Assembly: GCA_038230215.1 (NCBI GenBank)
Contig: JBBRNR010000002.1
Span: 124,001-188,000 of the forward strand
Source: DASVRZ01 sp038230215
GTDB taxonomy: Bacteria; Verrucomicrobiota; Verrucomicrobiia; Chthoniobacterales; DASVRZ01
Length of the DNA: 64,000 bases
Direction of reading: 5' to 3'
Shown: positions 57,224 through 64,000 of the stretch, piece by piece
How positions within the stretch are numbered: the first letter of the stretch is position 1
Layout: each line of letters opens with the position of its first letter
Made by a program: the position numbers and the translations under genes
Notes under the pieces: generated by a model
Database searches by the model: none
What the model was told of the DNA's origin: nothing
What the model saw: only the letters and a program-made list of their open reading frames with translations

Positions 57224-58189
57224 TTACATCCGCAACAGGTTGCGCAGAGCGTTGACAATGGCCGGGGCGGTTGGGCGGTGCGCGGCCCACAGATTCGGGT
57301 GGTAGGGGATCGGCGTGTCGCGGGCGTTGAGGCGTTGTGGCGGGGCGTCGAGCAATTCAAATCCCTCGCTCACTACGCGGGCGATGACTTCTGCGGTGAC
57401 GCCGCCCCAGGGGAAGGCTTCGCCGACCGCTAAAAGGCGGCCGGTGCGGGCGACGGAGGCAAGAATGGTGTCGGTGTCGATGGGTTTCACCGTGCGCAAA
57501 TCGACGACTTCGATCTGGTAGGCGTCGAGCGCGAGTTCCTCGGCGGCGGCGAGCGCCTCGTGAAGCATGGCGCTGTAAGTGACGATGGTGGCGTCGCGAC
57601 CGGGTCGGGCGATGCGGGCTTTGCCGGCGGGCAGGGCGTCGGTCGGAAGCGACTCGGCCTTAAGGTGGTAGTAGAGGTATTTATGCTCGCAGAAAACGAC
57701 CGGATCATCGATGGCGACGGCTTCCAAAAGCATGGAATACGCGTCCTCGACCGTGGCCGGTGTCATGACGATGAGACCCGGATAATGCGCGTAGAGGGCC
57801 TCCATGCACTGGCTGTGAAACGGACCGGAACCGAGATTGCCGCCGCTCGGGAGTCGCACAGTAATGGGGCAGGGAACTTCCGTCCGCCAGTAGAGCGTAG
57901 CAGCGTGGTTAACGATTTGATTGAACCCGACTGAAGAAAAGTCGGCGAACTGCATTTCGATGATCGGGCGCATCCCTTCGATGGCAGCACCGATGGCAGA
58001 GCCGACGATGGCGTCCTCGGAGATCGGCGCGTCGAGCACGCGACCGGGAAATTCTTTGGCGAGATTCTTTGTGGCCTTGAAAGCGCCGCCAAATTCACCC
58101 ACGTCCTGACCGTAAATGTAAACGCGTGGATCGTCGGCGAGTGCCTTGGCCTGGGCTTCACGGATGGCTTCGAGATAGGTAATACTCAT
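57224..58189 (-). CDS. pyruvate dehydrogenase E1 beta subunit
   Basis: 321 residues of the transketolase-like E1 beta family: YGQDVGEFGGAFKATKNLA, RVLDAPISEDAIVGSAIGAA, EMQFADFSSVGFNQIVNHAA and the C-terminal VDLRTVKPIDTDTILAS are typical. Catalyses decarboxylation of pyruvate with the alpha subunit and thiamine diphosphate. 26 bp after E1 alpha. Confidence 0.93.
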   Translation of the reverse strand: MSITYLEAIREAQAKALADDPRVYIYGQDVGEFGGAFKATKNLAKEFPGRVLDAPISEDAIVGSAIGAAIEGMRPIIEMQFADFSSVGFNQIVNHAATLYWRTEVPCPITVRLPSGGNLGSGPFHSQCMEALYAHYPGLIVMTPATVEDAYSMLLEAVAIDDPVVFCEHKYLYYHLKAESLPTDALPAGKARIARPGRDATIVTYSAMLHEALAAAEELALDAYQIEVVDLRTVKPIDTDTILASVARTGRLLAVGEAFPWGGVTAEVIARVVSEGFELLDAPPQRLNARDTPIPYHPNLWAAHRPTAPAIVNALRNLLRM

Positions 58190-58215
58190 ACTGCAAAGTC
58201 TTCAACGGCAGCCAG

Positions 58216-59238
58216 TTAAGCCAGATGGCCATCGACGAGATGACGACTCGAAAGGGCACACCAATCCTCGGTTCCGGCGTCGGGGACGGGTTCTTTCTGG
58301 GCCGTGGAAACGGCGTCGTCGATCTCATTCATCACTTCATTTCGCAAAGTCGCCAGATCACTTTCGGCCAGCCAGCTTTTCGCTAAAATCATTTCCTCGG
58401 CAGCGCGCAGGCAGTCCACAGCGAAGGGTTTATGGCGGACTATCGGGTCCACGTAAGAGGCGTCGTCGTGCTCGGCATGACCCGCCAGGCGCAGGATGGT
58501 GCCGACGACGAGTTGCGGTCCGCCGCCTGCCCGTGCTGCCGCGACGGCCTTGCCGATGGTGGTGAGGCAATCTTTCAAATTGGTGCCATCGATGGAGTGT
58601 CCCGTAAATCCGTAGCCGATGGCGCGATCCACCAGATCAGCGCAGGCAAATTGACGCGAAGTAGGCGTCGAGTAGGCGTATTGATTGTTCGCGGCGAGGA
58701 CGATGAGGGGTAATTTTTCCACCGCCGCCATGTTCATCGCTTCGTGAAAAGATCCGGTGGACATGCCGCCGTCGCCGATGCAGGTCGCGCCAACGAAATC
58801 GGAGTCGCCTTGAAAACGTTTCGCCATTAGTGCTCCAGCGACTGCCGAAACCATGCAACCCAAATGGGAAATCATCGCGTAATAACCTTCCCGAGGTCGG
58901 CCACGGTGAATATTTCCATCGCGGCCCCGCATCGGACCGAGTCGTGAGCCGAGATAGGTCTGCATTCCTTCGATCAAAGGTTCGCCAAAGGCCAGTCGTC
59001 CGGCCTGATCGCGGATGAGTGGCGCAAATATGTCGCCTTTTTTGAGATTCACGCCGAGCGATGCGCTCATCGCTTCCTGACCGCGCCCCAAGTAGACTCC
59101 GCCGACGATTTTCCCGGCTTTCCAGAGGGAGCTGAGGCGGTCCTCCGACAATCTAGCCAGCAGCATCCAGCGATAAGTCGCAAGGAATTGTTCCCGCTCG
59201 GTTTCAACAGCATTCTGGCGCGGAGAGGTGATAGCCAT
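58216..59238 (-). CDS. pyruvate dehydrogenase E1 alpha subunit
   Basis: 340 residues with the thiamine-diphosphate motif GDGGMSTGSFHEAMNMAAVE and PLIVLAANNQYAYSTP, preceded by GRGQEAMSASLGVNLKKGDI and RDGNIHRGRPREGYY. First gene of the operon; a gap of about 80 bp separates it from the TonB receptor stop. A branched-chain 2-oxoacid enzyme is the main alternative. Confidence 0.92.
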   Translation of the reverse strand: MAITSPRQNAVETEREQFLATYRWMLLARLSEDRLSSLWKAGKIVGGVYLGRGQEAMSASLGVNLKKGDIFAPLIRDQAGRLAFGEPLIEGMQTYLGSRLGPMRGRDGNIHRGRPREGYYAMISHLGCMVSAVAGALMAKRFQGDSDFVGATCIGDGGMSTGSFHEAMNMAAVEKLPLIVLAANNQYAYSTPTSRQFACADLVDRAIGYGFTGHSIDGTNLKDCLTTIGKAVAAARAGGGPQLVVGTILRLAGHAEHDDASYVDPIVRHKPFAVDCLRAAEEMILAKSWLAESDLATLRNEVMNEIDDAVSTAQKEPVPDAGTEDWCALSSRHLVDGHLA

Positions 59239-59316
59239 TTTCGGAATTTAAGCTGGAAACAATTCCCGGCGCAACGCTTTCTTGGCCTGGGAATCGTCTC
59301 TCAGCGTCCTCGATTT

Positions 59317-61170
59317 CTAAAAATTCAGAGCGACTCCGCCATAAAAGCCGCGGCCCAGGCTAGGGTAGCCAAAGACTTCGGTGTGATCCTCGTCGAGGAG
59401 GTTTTCGATGCGCCCGGTGAGCTGCACACGATCGGACACAGCGAAGGCGGCAGTGAAACGGACCGTGGTGTAATCTTCGATGTCAAAATTGGCTGCGCCG
59501 AAGCTGAGTTCCTCGCGTCCGGAAACAGATTCGAGTTCCAATCCGGTGCGAAGTTTGTTAAACCAACGATAGCTAATTGCCCCAGTGAGACGATTTCTCG
59601 GGCGTCTTGCAAGTCGGGAGCCAAGAGGCTGCTGGACGTCGGCACTGGACGTCTTTTTTGCTTCGAGCCAAGTGTAATTGACGGATAAATCCAAGTTTTT
59701 CAATGGAGTCCAACGAAGGAATGTTTCGAGGCCGTGCGTTTCGGCGGAACCGAGATTGAAGGTGCTAAAATTATTGTCGAAGCCAACCAGATTCGAGGCG
59801 TTGTTATGAAAATACGTGACGCCCACAGAAAGAGATTTCCTGAAAAAAGGCTGTTCTAATCCGATGTCCCAACCGCGAGTTTTGTTTGGCCGGAGATCGA
59901 AGTTATTTCCGAAGATTTTGTCCTGACTCGTCGCGGGGCTGAACCCGGTAGCCAGGCTGGAACGCAGAATTGTGCCGAGTTTGGGCGTGACGTAGTTCAA
60001 TGCCAGTCGCCATGTATAGATGTCGCCGGATTGGCTGAAATGATCGAAACGTCCACTGGCGACCAAGGTTAGATCCCGGTTGGGGCGCACTGCCAACTGA
60101 ACAAATCCGGCATGATTTTCGGTCTTGTCGCTCAGAAGCGGATTGCCAAAAGCGATGAACGGCTGTTCCTGCTCGGCTTCCACCCGGCTATAAAAATAGC
60201 CGCTGACGATTTGCAGCCATTCGGTCGCATCGAGCACATTCTGGTAATCCACCTGCCAGCGTTTGAAAAGCCCTCGCGTGGGTCCTACGAAACCATCTTC
60301 GTTCGGATCATTGACCTGACGTTCATGATCAACTTCTAGGGAGAGGGTATGCTGCCATTCTGGCGTGGCTTTCCATTCGAGTTTGGGCGCAATCAACCAG
60401 CGTTCCGTGAGCAGATTATCGAGAGGCTTGGGATTGAAAATAGTCCCCGGATTTCCCGTATCAGCCAGGGAATACAGCACTAGCGTGGAAAGTCGCAGGG
60501 TATCGGTCGGATCCCAGCCAATTTTAGCCGTTCCAGAAGTGTAACGATACTGATTGTTAGGCCGGTCGTTGTCCGTATCGAGATGGTTTAGGGAAACGAA
60601 ATAATCCAATGGGCCCGCTATGCCGCTGGTCGTGGCCGCTTCGCGATAAGTGCCGAAACTTCCGCCTTCGAGAGTGAGTGTATTCACAGGTTTGGCACCG
60701 CCTTTTTTGGTGATGATGTTGATGACGCCGCCTCCCGCCCTTGGACCGTAAAGACTACTTTGCGGACCGCGAACGACTTCGATGCGCTCAATGTTTTCCG
60801 TCGTGAGATCAGCGAAATTAAATAGCCCGGCCAGGCCTTGGTTTACCGGCAAACCATCGATCATCACTTGGGTGGCCTCGCTAGTGAGGCCGCGGATAAA
60901 AACGGAAGTCAACTGGCCCGGCGTGCCGGTCTGCACAACGTCAAGACCCGGAACCATGCGCAACGCATCGGATACCTGGGTAATCTGGTGCTCGGCCAAT
61001 TCTTTAGCGGTTATCACCGTGAGCGCCGATGGGCTGTGCTCCTCCGTAGAATTGGCACGAATGCCAGTGACGACAATGGTGTCGATGTTTTCTGGATTTT
61101 GCGCGCGGGATGCGGACGCGATGAGACTGAATGAAACGGCTGCAATGCAGCCGCATTTGAATAGGGACAT
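59317..61170 (-). CDS. TonB-dependent receptor, BtuB-like
   Basis: 617 residues: signal peptide (CGCIAAVSFSLIASASRAQN), TonB-box-like segment (IDTIVVTG), plug domain (PSALTVITAKELAEHQITQV, IEVVRGPQSSLYGPRAGGGV) and a 22-strand barrel ending in YGGVALNF with terminal phenylalanine. The plug and length resemble the vitamin B12 receptor BtuB. The cobalamin riboswitch-like leader supports this. Feeds the B12-dependent MetH in the same genome region. Confidence 0.85.
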   Translation of the reverse strand: MSLFKCGCIAAVSFSLIASASRAQNPENIDTIVVTGIRANSTEEHSPSALTVITAKELAEHQITQVSDALRMVPGLDVVQTGTPGQLTSVFIRGLTSEATQVMIDGLPVNQGLAGLFNFADLTTENIERIEVVRGPQSSLYGPRAGGGVINIITKKGGAKPVNTLTLEGGSFGTYREAATTSGIAGPLDYFVSLNHLDTDNDRPNNQYRYTSGTAKIGWDPTDTLRLSTLVLYSLADTGNPGTIFNPKPLDNLLTERWLIAPKLEWKATPEWQHTLSLEVDHERQVNDPNEDGFVGPTRGLFKRWQVDYQNVLDATEWLQIVSGYFYSRVEAEQEQPFIAFGNPLLSDKTENHAGFVQLAVRPNRDLTLVASGRFDHFSQSGDIYTWRLALNYVTPKLGTILRSSLATGFSPATSQDKIFGNNFDLRPNKTRGWDIGLEQPFFRKSLSVGVTYFHNNASNLVGFDNNFSTFNLGSAETHGLETFLRWTPLKNLDLSVNYTWLEAKKTSSADVQQPLGSRLARRPRNRLTGAISYRWFNKLRTGLELESVSGREELSFGAANFDIEDYTTVRFTAAFAVSDRVQLTGRIENLLDEDHTEVFGYPSLGRGFYGGVALNF

Positions 61171-61289
61171 TTCTTTTATGCTTTCTGATTAGGTTGAAGA
61201 GAAATCAGGAGCGCGAGCCAATCCAGCGGGATAAAAATCCAACTGGAATGAAAAAACGACCGGTCTGAAGTCTCATTGGCTTCTTTTTG

Positions 61290-61425
61290 CGAAGAAGTGA
61301 TCCACCGGCACACACCGGCGGTACGAATGAGGTGGGCCTGGCGAATGTTCTGACTTCTGGCTTCTGGGCGGAGTTACATAGAACTCAGTCCGACCTTTTT
61401 CCCGCCTTCACCCGTTGGTTCGCGT
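61290..61425 (-). promoter_or_regulatory. probable cobalamin riboswitch upstream of BtuB-like gene
   Basis: Read on the minus strand: GGCGGGAAAAAGGTCGG at the start, CTCCGCCCAGAAGCC, then AGTCAGAACATTCGCC as a B12-box-like segment (61340-61364), followed by a stable CCGCCGG/CCGGTGG hairpin and the leader to the ATG. The layout fits cobalamin riboswitches, though some conserved positions deviate. The rest of the 480-bp gap (to 61654) shows no gene. Confidence 0.65.
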
Positions 61426-61654
61426 GATTTGAAAACGCAGAACTTTCAGATTGGCAAAATGGGAAATCGTATCCAGTTACAGCAGCGCGACTGCTCCCGA
61501 TTTTCACGGGATTTCTCGCTTCGGCTCACATTTAATTTGCTCGCAAAGAACAGGTCGTAAACTGGCGGGAGGTCTCACAGACGGCAAGCCCAAAGTCGGG
61601 CAAACATTTTTTCATTGTGCCGAATCGGCTTCTGTCAGATGGAGAGGAGTGACC

Positions 61655-62617
61655 GTGGAAGCCGATGTGAAAAAATCAATCAAAGCCGCCACGCCGGTGC
61701 GCCTGAGCTCTGCGCTGGCGATGCAGAACCTGCAGGAGGCGGGCGGGCTGGTGTTGCGAGGAGTTTTCCTAAACTCGACACTGGCCGTGGTAAAAATCCT
61801 CTCCGGTGTGCTGGGCAGCTCCTATGCCCTTATCGCCGACGGCATCGAGTCGCTCCTCGACGTGGCCGGCTCGGTCGTCACCTGGCGTGGTGTGCGGCTG
61901 GCGGCGACTCCGCCCGACGTGGGGCATCCGTATGGTCACGGCAAAGCCGAGCCGCTGGCGGCGATCCTAATCTCGGTGTTCGTTTTCTTTGCGGCCATTC
62001 TCATCGCGCTTCTGAGTGTGAGGGAAATGTTAGTCCGGCACCACACGCCCTCAGCCTGGACTTTGATTGTGCTCATCGTGGTGATTCTGGTGAAGGAAAT
62101 CATTTTCCGCGTCATGTCGCATCGCGGTAAAAAACTCGGTAGCAGCGCACTCATTGCCGACGCCTTCCACCATCGCAGCGACGCCATTACTTCCATCGCA
62201 GCTTTCATCGGTATCTCAGTCGCGTTGATCGCCGGTCCCGGCTATGAAAACGCCGATGACTGGGCCGCGCTTTTCGCCTCAGTTTTCATCGGCTACACCG
62301 CGATTTACCGCATGATGCCCGCCATCAATGAAATCATGGATTCCGCCCCTGATCCCGAGATCGAGGCTGGCGCGCGAGAGGCTGCCGAGGCTGTGCCGGG
62401 AGTCCTCGGCCTGGATGAATCTCGCGTGCGCAAAATGGGTTTGGAATATTTCATGGATCTCCACCTCATCGTCGATGGAAACATCAGCGTCCACGAGGGT
62501 CACCGCATCGCGCACGAGGTGAAGGACGCGATTCGGCGTCAAAATGGACTCATCACCGACGTGCTCGTCCACGTCGAGCCGCAACATGTCAAAAGCGGAC
62601 TCTTCGGAATGGAGTAG
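61655..62617 (+). CDS. cation diffusion facilitator family transporter
   Basis: Inner-membrane metal/proton antiporter of about 320 residues: six helices with metal-site segments IADGIESLLDVAGSVV and LIADAFHHRSDAITSI, the HPYGHGKAEPLAAILIS signature, and a cytoplasmic domain with MGLEYFMDLHLIVDGNISVH and HRIAHEVKD. Zinc, iron or manganese efflux is likely. GTG start chosen because GGAGAGGA lies 6 bp before it; the frame is open 68 codons further upstream without family match. Confidence 0.88.
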   Translation: MEADVKKSIKAATPVRLSSALAMQNLQEAGGLVLRGVFLNSTLAVVKILSGVLGSSYALIADGIESLLDVAGSVVTWRGVRLAATPPDVGHPYGHGKAEPLAAILISVFVFFAAILIALLSVREMLVRHHTPSAWTLIVLIVVILVKEIIFRVMSHRGKKLGSSALIADAFHHRSDAITSIAAFIGISVALIAGPGYENADDWAALFASVFIGYTAIYRMMPAINEIMDSAPDPEIEAGAREAAEAVPGVLGLDESRVRKMGLEYFMDLHLIVDGNISVHEGHRIAHEVKDAIRRQNGLITDVLVHVEPQHVKSGLFGME

Positions 62618-62696
62618 GGAGTGCATCCGTTTGAGGACCTGACATCGTAAAACGTTCCAGTAGTCCCACTTGCGGGAACAATCATATTTTCTAACG

Positions 62697-62900
62697 ATGC
62701 TTTTTCCACGCAATATTGACACCCTGGGCCGACTCCTGCGTGGGGCGGGTGCACTCCTGCTCGCTATCGCAGGGGGATTCATCTGGGCGCATTCGCATGG
62801 AACTGCGATCGGATTTTTTGCCGGTGCAGTCTTTATGGGCTTCGAGGCCGCCCGTGGCTGGTGTGCCGCTCGTGCCTGTGGGATCAAAACCAAATACTAG
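62697..62900 (+). CDS. small DUF2892/YgaP-like membrane protein
   Basis: 67 residues: NIDTLGRLLRGAGALLLAIA and FFAGAVFMGFEAARGWCAAR, ending ACGIKTKY. The two helices with a conserved cysteine-containing tail match the DUF2892 domain. Function unknown. Lies between the transporter and the CrtI-type gene. Confidence 0.7.
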   Translation: MLFPRNIDTLGRLLRGAGALLLAIAGGFIWAHSHGTAIGFFAGAVFMGFEAARGWCAARACGIKTKY

Positions 62901-62917
62901 TCTCCCACGAGCACTTC

Positions 62918-64000
62918 ATGAGTAAAAAAGTGATCATCATCGGTGCAGGACCCGGAGGCCTCGCATCTGCCATCCTGCTCGCCGCCTCGGGGGTGAAAGT
63001 GAAAATTTTTGAGCGTCTGTCCACCGTTGGAGGACGCACCTCGGCAATTGAGGAAGAGGGCTTCAAATTCGATCTCGGCCCCACTTTTTTTCTCTATCCA
63101 CGCGTGCTGGAGGAAATTTTTGCTGCTGCCGGTACTAGCCTTGCAGCCGAGGTGGAAATGGTGCGGCTCGATCCGCAATACCGCATCATCTTCGGCGACG
63201 GTGGAGGGGAGTTGCATGCGACCCCGAACATTGAGGAAATGGAACGTCAAATCGCCGCCATCGCACCAGGTGACGCACCGGGTTTTCGCCGGTTTCTCGA
63301 CGAGAATCGCACCAAGCTCGCGCGCATGGAGCCGTGTCTCGAAACGCCATTTCTAAGCTGGCAGGATCTTGTCAACACACGCCTTCTAAAGATGTTGCCG
63401 ATGCTTCGTCCGCATCAATCGCTCGATACGTATCTGACTCGTTTCTTCCGCGATCCCCGCATTCGCCTGGCATTTTCCTTCCAGTCGAAATACCTCGGAA
63501 TGTCGCCGTTTCGCTGCCCGAGTTTGTTCTCGATTTTATCCTTTCTGGAATACGAATACGGCGTCTTCCATCCGGTCGGAGGTTGCAACGCTGTCACCGC
63601 CGCCATGGCCCGCGTCGCGGAACGGCTCGGCGTCGAGATTTGCACCGATGAGCCTGTTCAGGAAATGCTTTTCGAGGGCCGCCGCGCCATCGGAGTTCGA
63701 ACGAAATCTGGAGAGGAGCGGGCCGATTCCCTGGTCGTGAACGCCGACTTCGCCCGCGCCATGAAACGACTCGTGCCGGATCGTTTGCGCCGTCGCTGGA
63801 CCGACCGTAAAATCGCACGAAAGAAATTTTCCTGTTCCACTTTCATGATGTATCTCGGCGTCGAGGGGACGTTTGATTTACCGCATCATAACATTCACAT
63901 CGCAGGCGACTATGAGCGCAATCTGGATGAAGTGGAAAACCAGCACATTCTTTCCGAAGACCCATCGTTTTATGTGCAAAATGCTTCCGTCACCGATCCA
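62918..64000 (+). CDS. CrtI-family phytoene desaturase-like protein, N-terminal part
   Basis: Runs off the window (about 360 residues seen). FAD site IIIGAGPGGLASAILLAASG, then IFERLSTVGGRTSAIEEEG and FDLGPTFFLYPRVLEEIF, typical of carotenoid desaturases (CrtI/CrtN). The mid VGGCNAVTAAMARVAERLGV is also conserved. Acts on membrane-bound isoprenoids such as phytoene or diapophytoene; could also be part of the squalene route (HpnE type), but CrtI fits better by the GGRTSAIEEEGFKFDLGPTFF head. Confidence 0.85.
   Translation, partial: MSKKVIIIGAGPGGLASAILLAASGVKVKIFERLSTVGGRTSAIEEEGFKFDLGPTFFLYPRVLEEIFAAAGTSLAAEVEMVRLDPQYRIIFGDGGGELHATPNIEEMERQIAAIAPGDAPGFRRFLDENRTKLARMEPCLETPFLSWQDLVNTRLLKMLPMLRPHQSLDTYLTRFFRDPRIRLAFSFQSKYLGMSPFRCPSLFSILSFLEYEYGVFHPVGGCNAVTAAMARVAERLGVEICTDEPVQEMLFEGRRAIGVRTKSGEERADSLVVNADFARAMKRLVPDRLRRRWTDRKIARKKFSCSTFMMYLGVEGTFDLPHHNIHIAGDYERNLDEVENQHILSEDPSFYVQNASVTDP

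Noticed and set aside
55932..59238. Branched-chain 2-oxoacid dehydrogenase complex
   Set aside because: Single-lipoyl E2 and E1 motifs fit pyruvate dehydrogenase better, although the substrate is not proven.
61426..61654. N-terminal extension of the cation efflux protein
   Set aside because: The upstream part of the frame is unlike the family and a good ribosome site precedes the GTG at 61655.

Overview
The window is a piece of a GC-rich, diderm (LPS-bearing) bacterial chromosome. It carries lipid A and core-LPS genes, TonB/Tol-type energisation genes, a TonB-dependent receptor and many lipoproteins. The gene content (lpxI with a Gfo/Idh gene and lpxB, DUF4159, a DUF3857 transglutaminase, an HpnD-like synthase, and in-frame 'SAGVPPA'-type repeats) suggests the Verrucomicrobia/PVC group. 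That assignment is an inference from gene families, not from a marker gene.

Layout. 0-3.1 kb: end of a PRC-barrel protein, then a minus-strand lipid A operon (lpxI, Gfo/Idh oxidoreductase, lpxB). 3.2-11.3 kb: photolyase, an amidase-like exported protein, small lipoproteins, an FAD oxidoreductase, a MidA-type methyltransferase, an HpnD-like prenyl synthase, tRNA-Val and a peptidoglycan-binding protein. 11.3-15.4 kb: a B12-dependent methionine synthase with two repeat-derived in-frame insertions. 15.5-20.7 kb: an LPS sugar-transfer and export block (two GT4, one GT9, an MsbA-like ABC exporter). 20.7-28.7 kb: DUF4159 and HEAT proteins, a polyprenyl diphosphate synthase, a ferredoxin, and an exbB-exbD-TPR operon. 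28.9-38 kb: glutamate dehydrogenase, an NlpC/P60-like protein, a lower-GC ABC/AAA ATPase resembling PrrC/RloC-type defence ATPases, a repeat array, a helical protein, engB and a PhoB-like regulator. 38-45.3 kb: a repeat-rich AT-rich gap, a three-gene envelope operon and pstSCAB. 45.3-51 kb: envelope proteins and unknown helical proteins. 51-55.9 kb: another repeat array, then an MmeI-type restriction-modification enzyme paired with a DUF6602-like protein. 55.9-64 kb: pyruvate dehydrogenase E1a-E1b-E2, a BtuB-like receptor behind a probable cobalamin riboswitch, a cation efflux protein and the start of a CrtI-type desaturase.

The most unusual signal is a set of periodic DNA arrays with units of 21 bp (24.6, 38.7 and 51.1 kb) or 42 bp (14.5 and 33.1 kb). 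The four intergenic arrays each end about 110-136 bp upstream of a start codon. In three cases that gene encodes a short, apparently all-helical protein of unknown function. Twice the order is the same on one strand: candidate defence gene(s), array, helical protein. The fifth array lies in frame inside metH. Twenty-one bp is two turns of B-DNA and seven codons, so the arrays could be phased protein-binding sites, RNA elements or coding repeats; the sequence alone does not decide.

Genes that work together: lpxI/lpxB with the glycosyltransferases and the MsbA-like exporter build the outer membrane; the pst genes with a possible Pho-type promoter and the PhoB-like regulator handle phosphate; the B12 receptor and riboswitch feed the B12-dependent MetH.
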